64,000 bases of DNA. Origin: Yinghuangia sp035454725. Its GTDB lineage: Bacteria; Actinomycetota; Actinomycetes; Streptomycetales; Streptomycetaceae. Made by a program: the position numbers and the translations under genes. Numbering within the stretch: the stretch's first letter is position 1; every line of letters begins with the position of its first letter. The stretch is from the NCBI RefSeq assembly GCF_051388935.1, contig NZ_JBPKBI010000001.1:682001-746000 (forward strand), in the 5' to 3' direction. Below are positions 55,811-62,706 of this stretch, one piece after another. A model generated the notes under the pieces. The model ran no database searches. It saw only the letters and a list, made by a program, of their open reading frames with translations, and was not told where the DNA came from.

Positions 55811-56155
55811 ATGGAAGCCAGGGCCCAGGCGCGGTACATCCGCGTCACGCCCATGAAGGCTCGCCGGGTTGTCGATCTGATCCGCGGCGTGGACGCCGCC
55901 GAGGCGCAGGCCATCCTGCGCTTCGCGCAGCAGGCGGCCAGCGAGCCGGTCGGCAAGGTGCTCGACAGCGCCATCGCCAACGCCGGGCACAACCACAACC
56001 TCGACACCAACAACCTGTACGTGTCCGAGGCCTACGTGGACGAGGGGCCGACCCTCAAGCGGTTCCGGCCGCGTGCCCAGGGCCGCGCGTACCGCATCCG
56101 CAAGCGCACCAGCCACATCACCGTGGTTGTCGCCGAGAAGGAGAGGACCCGCTAG
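55811..56155 (+). CDS. rplV: 50S ribosomal protein L22
   Basis: The 114-aa protein starts at ATG 55811 (MEARAQARYIRVTPMKAR), chosen over ATG 55793 because AAGGGGA is well spaced before it and streptomycete L22 begins MEARAQ. Landmark AYVDEGPTLKRFRPRAQGRA sits in the tunnel hairpin region. Its stop overlaps the rpsC start by one base (TAGTG). Confidence 0.95.
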   Translation: MEARAQARYIRVTPMKARRVVDLIRGVDAAEAQAILRFAQQAASEPVGKVLDSAIANAGHNHNLDTNNLYVSEAYVDEGPTLKRFRPRAQGRAYRIRKRTSHITVVVAEKERTR

Positions 56156-57021
56156 TGGGCCAGAAGGTTAACCCGCACGGGTTCCGCCTCGGCATCACCA
56201 CGGACTTCAAGTCCCGCTGGTACGCCGACAAGCTGTACAAGGACTACGTCAAGGAAGACGTCGCCATCCGCCGGATGATGACGCAGGGCATGGAGCGGGC
56301 CGGCATCTCCAAGGTGGAGATCGAGCGCACCCGCGACCGCGTCCGCGTCGACATCCACACCGCCCGGCCGGGCATCGTCATCGGCCGCCGCGGCGCGGAG
56401 GCCGACCGCATCCGGGGTGACCTGGAGAAGCTGACCGGCAAGCAGGTCCAGCTCAACATCCTTGAGGTCAAGAACCCCGAGATCGACGCCCAGCTCGTCG
56501 CGCAGGGCGTGGCCGAGCAGCTTTCGTCGCGTGTCTCGTTCCGCCGCGCGATGCGCAAGGCGATGCAGACCGCGATGAAGGCCGGCGCCAAGGGCATCAA
56601 GATCCAGTGCGGTGGCCGGCTCGGCGGCGCGGAGATGTCGCGCTCCGAGTTCTACCGCGAGGGCCGTGTCCCGCTGCACACGCTGCGCGCCAACGTCGAG
56701 TACGGCTTCTTCGAGGCCCGCACGACCTTCGGCCGCATCGGCGTCAAGGTGTGGATCTACAAGGGCGACGTGAAGAACATCGCCGAGGTCCGCGCCGACA
56801 ACGCCGCGGCGCGCGCGGGCAACCGCCCGTCGCGTGGCCCCGGCGGCGACCGTCCGCGCGGCGGTGGCCGCGGTGGCGAGCGCCGTGGCGGCGGTCGTGG
56901 CGGACGTCAGCAGAACGACGCGTCGTCGAGCGAGTCCACCGGGGCCGCCGACTCCGCCGCGCCGGCCGTCGAGGCCGCGCCCGCGCAGACTTCGGCGCCC
57001 GAATCCGGAACGGAGGCCTGA
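56155..57021 (+). CDS. rpsC: 30S ribosomal protein S3 with RG-rich C-terminal tail
   Basis: The 288-aa protein has GTG 56155 sharing a base with the rplV stop. The KH domain (RPGIVIGRRGAEADRIRGDL) and the mRNA-entry region are normal. The C-terminal 75 residues form a low-complexity tail of Arg/Gly repeats (PSRGPGGDRPRGGGRGGE) followed by an acidic Ser/Ala-rich end. Such tails occur in actinobacterial S3 and may bind RNA. Confidence 0.97.
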   Translation: MGQKVNPHGFRLGITTDFKSRWYADKLYKDYVKEDVAIRRMMTQGMERAGISKVEIERTRDRVRVDIHTARPGIVIGRRGAEADRIRGDLEKLTGKQVQLNILEVKNPEIDAQLVAQGVAEQLSSRVSFRRAMRKAMQTAMKAGAKGIKIQCGGRLGGAEMSRSEFYREGRVPLHTLRANVEYGFFEARTTFGRIGVKVWIYKGDVKNIAEVRADNAAARAGNRPSRGPGGDRPRGGGRGGERRGGGRGGRQQNDASSSESTGAADSAAPAVEAAPAQTSAPESGTEA

Positions 57022-57026
57022 CCCCG

Positions 57027-57446
57027 ATGCTGATCCCCCGCAGGGTCAAGCACCGCAAGCAGCACCACCCCGGGCGCGCCGGTCGCGCCAAGGGCGGTAC
57101 GGAGCTCGCGTTCGGCGAGTACGGCATCCAGGCCCTGGGCCAGGCGTACGTGACCAACCGGCAGATCGAATCCGCCCGTATCGCCATCACGCGGCACATC
57201 CGTCGTGGCGGCAAGGTGTGGATCAACATCTACCCGGACCGTCCGCTGACCAAGAAGCCGGCCGAGACCCGCATGGGCTCCGGCAAGGGCTCGCCCGAGT
57301 GGTGGGTCGCGAACGTCAAGCCCGGTCGGGTGATGTTCGAACTGTCGTACCCGAACGAGAAGGTGGCTCGCGAGGCGCTTCTGCGCGCCACGCACAAGCT
57401 GCCGATGAAGTGCCGGATCGTCCGGCGCGAGGCAGGTGAGGCGTGA
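57027..57446 (+). CDS. rplP: 50S ribosomal protein L16
   Basis: The 139-aa protein organises the A site. Start MLIPRRVKHRKQHHPGRAGR at ATG 57027. The conserved loop KKPAETRMGSGKGSPEWWVA contains the Arg hydroxylated in some bacteria. Its stop TGA shares bases with the rpmC ATG. Confidence 0.97.
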   Translation: MLIPRRVKHRKQHHPGRAGRAKGGTELAFGEYGIQALGQAYVTNRQIESARIAITRHIRRGGKVWINIYPDRPLTKKPAETRMGSGKGSPEWWVANVKPGRVMFELSYPNEKVAREALLRATHKLPMKCRIVRREAGEA

Positions 57447-57682
57447 TGGCGGCCGGGACCAAGGCGTCCGAGCTGCGCGACCTGGCGGACGAGGAACTCG
57501 TCGCCAAGCTGCGTGAGGCCAAGGAGGAGCTGTTCAACCTCCGTTTCCAGGCGGCGACCGGGCAGCTCGAGAACCACGGGCGGCTCAAGGCGGTCCGCAA
57601 GGACATCGCCCGCATCTACACGCTGATGCGCGAGCGCGAGCTCGGGATCGTCAGCGTGGAGGAGACCGGAGGCGAGTCGTGA
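57446..57682 (+). CDS. rpmC: 50S ribosomal protein L29
   Basis: The 78-aa helical hairpin protein sits by the tunnel exit. ATG 57446 (MAAGTKASELRDL) overlaps the rplP stop in TGATG; GTG 57443 is the alternative, one codon longer. Conserved ELFNLRFQAATGQLENHGRL. It overlaps the rpsQ start (GTGA). Confidence 0.96.
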   Translation: MAAGTKASELRDLADEELVAKLREAKEELFNLRFQAATGQLENHGRLKAVRKDIARIYTLMRERELGIVSVEETGGES

Positions 57683-57960
57683 GCGAGAAGACTGAGATGA
57701 CTGAGCAGACCCGGGGATTCCGCAAGACCCGTGAGGGCCTCGTCGTCAGCGACAAGATGGACAAGACCGTCGTCGTCGCCGTCGAGGACCGCGTGAAGCA
57801 CCCGCTGTACGGCAAGGTCATCCGCCGCACGAGCAAGCTGAAGGCTCACGACGAGCAGAACGCGTGCGGAGTCGGCGACCGCGTCCTCCTGATGGAGACC
57901 CGGCCGCTGTCCGCCAGCAAGCGCTGGCGCATCGTCGAGATCCTCGAGAAGGCCAAGTAG
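57679..57960 (+). CDS. rpsQ: 30S ribosomal protein S17
   Basis: The 93-aa OB-fold protein (GTG 57679) has the conserved GLVVSDKMDKTVVVAVEDRVKHPLYGK and GDRVLLMETRPLSASKRWR regions, with a 15-residue acidic N-terminal extension. Last gene of the S10 operon. Confidence 0.97.
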   Translation: MSEKTEMTEQTRGFRKTREGLVVSDKMDKTVVVAVEDRVKHPLYGKVIRRTSKLKAHDEQNACGVGDRVLLMETRPLSASKRWRIVEILEKAK

Positions 57961-57970
57961 CGAGCGCCGG

Positions 57971-57994
57971 GCAGGCCCACCGACGTGGGCCTGC
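57971..57994. promoter_or_regulatory. Hairpin at the S10/spc junction
   Basis: A perfect 10-bp stem, GCAGGCCCAC (57971-57980) and GTGGGCCTGC (57985-57994), closes a CGAC tetraloop between rpsQ and rplN. There is no U-tract, so it could be a partial terminator or a processing site separating the two operons. Confidence 0.6.
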
Positions 57995-58022
57995 GCCGTG
58001 ACGTGACGATCAGGAGTTAGAC

Positions 58023-58391
58023 GTGATCCAGCAGGAGTCGCGACTGCGAGTCGCCGACAACACGGGTGCCAAGGAGATCCTTTGCATCCGTGTGCTCGGT
58101 GGGTCCGGCCGGCGCTACGCGGGCATCGGGGACGTCATTGTGGCCACCGTCAAGGACGCGATCCCCGGTGGCAACGTGAAGAAGGGCGACGTCGTCAAGG
58201 CTGTCGTCGTGCGGACCGTCAAGGAGCGCCGCCGTGTCGACGGCTCCTACATCCGCTTCGACGAGAACGCCGCCGTCATCCTCAAGAACGACGGTGAGCC
58301 CCGCGGTACCCGCATCTTCGGTCCGGTCGGCCGTGAACTGCGCGAGAAGAAGTTCATGAAGATCATCTCGCTCGCGCCGGAGGTGCTGTAA
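58023..58391 (+). CDS. rplN: 50S ribosomal protein L14
   Basis: The 122-aa protein at the subunit interface binds the ribosomal silencing factor RsfS. GTG 58023 (MIQQESRLRVADNTGAKEI) follows AGGAG. Motifs GGSGRRYAGIGDVIVATVKDA and GTRIFGPVGRELREKKFMKI are standard. First gene of the spc operon. Confidence 0.98.
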   Translation: MIQQESRLRVADNTGAKEILCIRVLGGSGRRYAGIGDVIVATVKDAIPGGNVKKGDVVKAVVVRTVKERRRVDGSYIRFDENAAVILKNDGEPRGTRIFGPVGRELREKKFMKIISLAPEVL

Positions 58392-58394
58392 GCC

Positions 58395-58748
58395 ATGGCG
58401 AAGAGCCCGACGAGCAAGAAGAGCATGAAGGTCAAGAAGGGTGACCTGGTCCAGGTCATCACGGGCAAGGACCGCGGCAAGCAGGGCAAGGTCATCGCGG
58501 CCTACCCGCAGCTTGAGCGCGTCCTCGTCGAGGGTGTCAACCGGATCAAGAAGCACACCAAGGTCGGCCAGTCCGCCAAGGGTGCCAAGACCGGCGGCAT
58601 CATCACGCAGGAGGCCCCCATCCACGTCAGCAACGTGATGCTGGTCGTGGAGAAGGACGGCAAGAAGGTCCCCACGCGCGTCGGCTACCGGTTCGACGAC
58701 GAGGGCAACAAGATCCGGATCGCGAAGCGGACCGGTGAGGACATCTGA
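58395..58748 (+). CDS. rplX: 50S ribosomal protein L24
   Basis: The 117-aa protein is an assembly initiator with a KOW motif, MKVKKGDLVQVITGKDRGKQ. ATG 58395 is 3 bp after rplN. Its stop overlaps the rplE ATG (TGATG). A 10-residue Lys/Ser-rich lead precedes the KOW fold. Confidence 0.97.
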   Translation: MAKSPTSKKSMKVKKGDLVQVITGKDRGKQGKVIAAYPQLERVLVEGVNRIKKHTKVGQSAKGAKTGGIITQEAPIHVSNVMLVVEKDGKKVPTRVGYRFDDEGNKIRIAKRTGEDI

Positions 58749-59317
58749 TGACTGTCACCACTGAGGCAAAGACGCTGCCGCGTCTGAAGCAGCGCTACCG
58801 CGACGAGATCAAGGACAAGCTGCGTGAGGAGTTCTCGTACGAGAACGTCATGCAGATCCCGGGTGTCGTCAAGGTCGTCGTCAACATGGGTGTCGGAGAC
58901 GCCGCGCGCGACTCCAAGCTCATCGAGGGTGCGATCAAGGACTTGATGGCCATCACCGGCCAGAAGCCCCAGGTCACCAAGGCCCGCCGGTCCATCGCGC
59001 AGTTCAAGCTGCGCGAGGGCCAGCCGATCGGTGCGCACGTCACACTGCGCGGCGACCGGATGTGGGAGTTCCTGGACCGCCTGGTGTCGATCGCGCTGCC
59101 GCGTATCCGCGACTTCCGCGGCCTGTCGCCGAAGCAGTTCGACGGCAACGGCAACTACACCTTCGGTCTCACCGAGCAGTCGATGTTCCACGAGATCGAC
59201 CAGGACAAGATCGACCGTGTTCGCGGCATGGACATCACCGTGGTGACCAGCGCCAAGAACAACGACGAGGGCCGGGCTCTGCTGCGCCACCTCGGCTTCC
59301 CGTTCAAGGAAGCGTGA
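58748..59317 (+). CDS. rplE: 50S ribosomal protein L5
   Basis: The 189-aa 5S-rRNA binding protein contacts P-site tRNA. Motifs VVVNMGVGDAARDSKLIEGA and FDGNGNYTFGLTEQSMFHEI are typical. ATG 58748 overlaps the rplX stop. Confidence 0.98.
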   Translation: MTVTTEAKTLPRLKQRYRDEIKDKLREEFSYENVMQIPGVVKVVVNMGVGDAARDSKLIEGAIKDLMAITGQKPQVTKARRSIAQFKLREGQPIGAHVTLRGDRMWEFLDRLVSIALPRIRDFRGLSPKQFDGNGNYTFGLTEQSMFHEIDQDKIDRVRGMDITVVTSAKNNDEGRALLRHLGFPFKEA

Positions 59318-59358
59318 GCAGCCGCGCAAGCGGCTGAGTCGCAATAAGGAGAGCTGAA

Positions 59359-59544
59359 GTGGCGAAGAAGGCCCTGATTGCCAAGGCCGCTCGCAAGCCG
59401 AAGTTCGCGGTGCGCAGCTACACGCGCTGCCAGCGGTGCGGTCGTCCGCACTCGGTTTACCGCAAGTTCGGTCTGTGCCGTGTGTGCCTGCGCGTGATGG
59501 CGCACGCCGGCGAGCTGCCCGGCGTCACGAAGAGCAGCTGGTAG
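59359..59544 (+). CDS. rpsN: 30S ribosomal protein S14, zinc type (S14Z)
   Basis: The 61-aa short form has two Cys pairs, CQRC and CRVC, around GRPHSVYRKFGL, giving a zinc-bound S14. Streptomycetes often carry a longer Cys-free copy elsewhere for zinc starvation. GTG 59359 has AAGGAGAG upstream. Confidence 0.97.
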   Translation: MAKKALIAKAARKPKFAVRSYTRCQRCGRPHSVYRKFGLCRVCLRVMAHAGELPGVTKSSW

Positions 59545-59715
59545 GCGAACCCGCCTGCCGGCGACCATCCTCGCCCCGCGCGAGGGTGTCCGATACAAAC
59601 GCTGTAGGTCCCGTCCCGCAGTCGTCGCCGTGTGCCGCCCGTCCCCTGCCGGGGTGGGCGGCCCGGGACAGATCGCATTTCGGGAAACCGCGGCGGGAAA
59701 GGCCCTGAGGCCGTC

Positions 59716-60114
59716 ATGACCATGACCGACCCCATCGCAGACATGTTGACGCGTCTGCGGAATGCCAACTCGGCATACCACGACGATGTCGTGATGCCGT
59801 ACAGCAAGATCAAGTCGCACATCGCGGAGATCCTCCAGCAGGAGGGTTACATCCAGGGCTGGCGAGTCGAGGACGCCGAGGTCGGCAAGAGCCTCGTCAT
59901 CGACCTGAAGTACGGCCCGAACCGCGAGCGCTCGGTCGCCGGCATCCGCCGCGTCTCGAAGCCCGGTCTGCGGGTGTACGCAAAGTCCACGAACCTGCCG
60001 AAGGTGCTGGGAGGCCTCGGCGTCGCGATCATCTCGACGTCGCAGGGTCTGCTCACCGACCGTCAGGCCGCCAAGAAAGGCGTGGGCGGGGAAGTCCTCG
60101 CCTTCGTCTGGTAA
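59716..60114 (+). CDS. rpsH: 30S ribosomal protein S8
   Basis: The 132-aa central-domain protein regulates the spc operon in E. coli. ATG 59716 (MTMTDPIADMLTRLRNAN) is chosen over 59632 because the conserved sequence starts here. The C-terminal STSQGLLTDRQAAKKGVGGEVL motif is intact. The 171-bp spacer before it (59545-59715) holds no gene. Confidence 0.97.
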   Translation: MTMTDPIADMLTRLRNANSAYHDDVVMPYSKIKSHIAEILQQEGYIQGWRVEDAEVGKSLVIDLKYGPNRERSVAGIRRVSKPGLRVYAKSTNLPKVLGGLGVAIISTSQGLLTDRQAAKKGVGGEVLAFVW

Positions 60115-60133
60115 CCGGAAGGGAGGCACAGCT

Positions 60134-60673
60134 ATGTCGCGTATCGGACGGCTGCCCATCCCGGTTCCCACCGGTGTGGACGTCACCATCAATGGCCGCG
60201 AGGTCGTCGTGAAGGGCCCCAAGGGCACCCTGTCGCACAACCTCGCCGCTCCGATCGAGATCGCCAAGTCGGAGGACGGCACCCTCGCGGTGACGCGCCC
60301 GAACGACGAGCGGCTCTCGAAGGCCCTGCACGGGCTGTCCCGGACGCTGGTGGCGAACATGATCACCGGTGTGACCCAGGGATACAGCAAGAAGCTGGAA
60401 ATCAGCGGTGTCGGCTACCGCGTGGCGGCGAAGGGCTCTTCGCTGGAGTTCGCGCTCGGTTTCAGCCACCCGATCGTCGTCGAGGCGCCCGAGGGCATCT
60501 CCTTCGTCGTCGAGAGCCCGACCAAGTTCGAGGTCCAGGGCATCGACAAGCAGAAGGTCGGCGAGGTCGCCGCGAACATCCGCAAGCTTCGCAAGCCCGA
60601 CCCGTACAAGGCCAAGGGTGTGAAGTACGCGGGTGAGGTCATCCGCCGCAAGGTCGGAAAGGCTGGTAAGTAG
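60134..60673 (+). CDS. rplF: 50S ribosomal protein L6
   Basis: The 179-aa protein lies near the sarcin-ricin loop. Start MSRIGRLPIPVPTGVDVTI; two related domains, the second with GVGYRVAAKGSSLEFALGFS and the C-terminal RKPDPYKAKGVKYAGEVIRRK. GGGAGG precedes ATG 60134. Confidence 0.98.
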   Translation: MSRIGRLPIPVPTGVDVTINGREVVVKGPKGTLSHNLAAPIEIAKSEDGTLAVTRPNDERLSKALHGLSRTLVANMITGVTQGYSKKLEISGVGYRVAAKGSSLEFALGFSHPIVVEAPEGISFVVESPTKFEVQGIDKQKVGEVAANIRKLRKPDPYKAKGVKYAGEVIRRKVGKAGK

Positions 60674-60675
60674 GC

Positions 60676-61059
60676 ATGGCCGTCGGTGTGAAGGTCGGCA
60701 AGGGTGTGGCGAAGAAGTCCACGTCTCGCAAGCGCCGGCACATTCGGGTCCGGAAGCGTGTTTCCGGCACCCCGCAGCGGCCACGTCTGGTCGTGACCCG
60801 CAGTACGCGCCACATCGTGGCGCAGGTCATCGACGACCTGGCCGGTCACACGCTCGCGTCCGCCTCGACGATGGACGAGTCCATCCGCGGCGGCGAGGGC
60901 GACAAGACCGAAAAGGCGCGCAAGGTCGGCGAGCTCGTCGCTGAGCGGGCCAAGGCAGCGGGCATCGAGACCGTGGTGTTCGACCGTGGTGGCAACAAGT
61001 ACCACGGCCGTATCGCCGCGCTCGCAGATGCCGCGCGTGAGAACGGGCTGGCTTTCTGA
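60676..61059 (+). CDS. rplR: 50S ribosomal protein L18
   Basis: The 127-aa 5S-rRNA binder has a basic N-terminus (KKSTSRKRRHIRVRKRVSGT) and the conserved FDRGGNKYHGRIAALADAARE end. ATG 60676 is 2 bp after rplF. Confidence 0.97.
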   Translation: MAVGVKVGKGVAKKSTSRKRRHIRVRKRVSGTPQRPRLVVTRSTRHIVAQVIDDLAGHTLASASTMDESIRGGEGDKTEKARKVGELVAERAKAAGIETVVFDRGGNKYHGRIAALADAARENGLAF

Positions 61060-61105
61060 GCCCGCTGGTCCGGACAAGCTTCGTACGACAGATGAGGATT
61101 TTCTG

Positions 61106-61711
61106 ATGGCTGGACCCCAGCGCCGCGGTGGCGGCGCCGGCGGCGGCGAGCGTCGGGACCGGCGGGATCGGCGTGACGGCGGCGCCGCCGCCGAGAAGAC
61201 CGCGTACGTCGAGCGCGTCGTCGCGATCAACCGTGTGGCCAAGGTAGTCAAGGGTGGCCGCCGCTTCAGCTTCACCGCGCTCGTCGTGGTGGGCGACGGC
61301 GACGGCACCGTGGGTGTCGGGTACGGGAAGGCCAAGGAGGTGCCGGCCGCCATCGCCAAGGGTGTGGAGGAGGCCAAGAAGCACTTCTTCAAGGTCCCGC
61401 GTATCCAGGGCACCATCCCGCACCCGATCCAGGGTGAGGCGGCGGCCGGAGTCGTGCTCCTCAAGCCGGCGTCCCCCGGTACCGGTGTCATCGCCGGTGG
61501 CCCGGTGCGTGCCGTGCTGGAGTGCGCGGGCATCCACGACGTGCTGAGCAAGTCGCTCGGCTCGGACAACGCGATCAACATCGTTCACGCGACGGTGGCG
61601 GCCCTCAAGGGTCTCCAGCGTCCCGAGGAGATCGCGGCGCGCCGCGGGCTTCCGCTGGAGGACGTGGCGCCGGCCGCGCTGCTGCGGGCCCGCGCGGGAG
61701 TGGGTGCGTGA
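61106..61711 (+). CDS. rpsE: 30S ribosomal protein S5
   Basis: The 201-aa protein takes part in decoding fidelity and mRNA helicase action. It has a Gly/Arg/Asp-rich N-terminal tail of about 30 residues (GGGAGGGERRDRRDRRDGG), then the S5 fold with VVKGGRRFSFTALVVVGDGDG and GTGVIAGGPVRAVLECAGI. ATG 61106 was preferred to the upstream in-frame start at 60986. It shares a base with rpmD. Confidence 0.97.
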   Translation: MAGPQRRGGGAGGGERRDRRDRRDGGAAAEKTAYVERVVAINRVAKVVKGGRRFSFTALVVVGDGDGTVGVGYGKAKEVPAAIAKGVEEAKKHFFKVPRIQGTIPHPIQGEAAAGVVLLKPASPGTGVIAGGPVRAVLECAGIHDVLSKSLGSDNAINIVHATVAALKGLQRPEEIAARRGLPLEDVAPAALLRARAGVGA

Positions 61712-61893
61712 TGGCTCGTCTCAAGGTCACGCAGACCCGGTCGAAGATCGGGAGCAAGCAGAACCAGCGCGACACCCTCCGTTCGCTCGGCCTCAAGCGC
61801 GTCCACGACGTGGTCGTCAAGGAGGACCGTCCGGAGATCCGCGGCATGATTTTCACGGTGCAGCACCTGGTCACCGTCGAGGAGGTGGACTGA
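61711..61893 (+). CDS. rpmD: 50S ribosomal protein L30
   Basis: The 60-aa protein (MARLKVTQTRSKIGSKQNQR) shows the ferredoxin-like L30 pattern LRSLGLKRVHDVVVKEDRPE. ATG 61711 overlaps the rpsE stop (TGATG). Confidence 0.97.
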   Translation: MARLKVTQTRSKIGSKQNQRDTLRSLGLKRVHDVVVKEDRPEIRGMIFTVQHLVTVEEVD

Positions 61894-61894
61894 C

Positions 61895-62347
61895 ATGGGA
61901 GCCGAGAACCCGCTGAAGGTGCACCACCTTCGGCCCGCCCCGGGCGCCAAGACCGCCAAGACCCGCGTGGGTCGTGGTGAGGCGTCGAAGGGCAAGACCG
62001 CCGGTCGCGGCACCAAGGGCACGAAGGCCCGCTACCAGGTTCCGGAGCGCTTCGAGGGCGGGCAGATGCCCCTCCACATGCGGCTTCCGAAGCTGAAGGG
62101 CTTCAAGAACCCGTTCCGCACCGAGTACCAGGTCGTCAACCTGGACAAGATCAGCGCGCTTTTCCCCGAGGGCGGCGACGTGACCGTCGACGACCTCGTG
62201 GCCAAGGGCGCGGTCCGCGGGAACCAGTTGGTCAAGGTCCTCGGCCAGGGCGAGATCTCCGTCGCGGTCCGGATCAAGGCGCACGCCTTCTCCGGCTCCG
62301 CGAAGGAGAAGATCGCGGCGGCCGGCGGCTCGGCCGACGAGCTCTAG
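61895..62347 (+). CDS. rplO: 50S ribosomal protein L15
   Basis: The 150-aa assembly protein has a Gly/Lys-rich N-terminal tail (GRGEASKGKTAGRGTKGTKA), the FEGGQMPLHMRLPKLKGFKN core and a C-terminal VRIKAHAFSGSAKEKI. ATG 61895 is 1 bp after rpmD. Last gene of spc before the secY leader. Confidence 0.97.
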   Translation: MGAENPLKVHHLRPAPGAKTAKTRVGRGEASKGKTAGRGTKGTKARYQVPERFEGGQMPLHMRLPKLKGFKNPFRTEYQVVNLDKISALFPEGGDVTVDDLVAKGAVRGNQLVKVLGQGEISVAVRIKAHAFSGSAKEKIAAAGGSADEL

Positions 62348-62364
62348 GAGCGACGGCTTCTTAG

Positions 62365-62400
62365 CAGGGGCGCCACGCCGGTAAGGTGGTGGCGCCCCTG
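62365..62400. terminator. Hairpin after rplO
   Basis: The 12-bp arms CAGGGGCGCCAC (62365-62376) and GTGGCGCCCCTG (62389-62400) close a 12-nt loop. It probably ends or attenuates the spc transcript ahead of secY. Confidence 0.75.
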
Positions 62401-62434
62401 TGTCGTCTGTGGCCCGTTGCTCATCGGCGGCCAA

Positions 62435-62499
62435 CGACTCCGCTGAGCTTCTCGGCGGACACCGACTCCGCTGAGTTTCTCGGCGGACACCGACTCCGC
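62435..62499. repeat. 28-bp tandem hairpin repeat in the rplO-secY gap
   Basis: The unit from CGACTCCGCTGAG to CTCGGCGGACAC is present at 62435-62462, at 62463-62490 (one C to T change in the loop) and as a 9-bp remnant at 62491-62499. Each unit folds as TCCGCTGAG against CTCGGCGGA with a 3-nt loop. The rest of the gap (62348-62706) shows no gene. Confidence 0.85.
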
Positions 62500-62706
62500 A
62501 GGGGCAGCGCGAGAACCGCAGCGATGCCGGTGCGGAACGGCGGGATGACTTCCCTGCGTCCGCACAGCAAATCTCCCGGTCCGAGCGACACTTCCGCGGA
62601 CCGACGCTGTTATTGTCCGTGAGGTTCGGCAATCGGACCTCCCCGTAGACCACGGGACCCGATCGATCAAACGACTTGCCCTTTCGGGTGAGGCGCAGGA
62701 GGCAGT

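Noticed and set aside
62435..62499. Possible CRISPR-like repeat
   Set aside because: Units are directly adjacent with no spacers and only about two copies; no cas genes are nearby.
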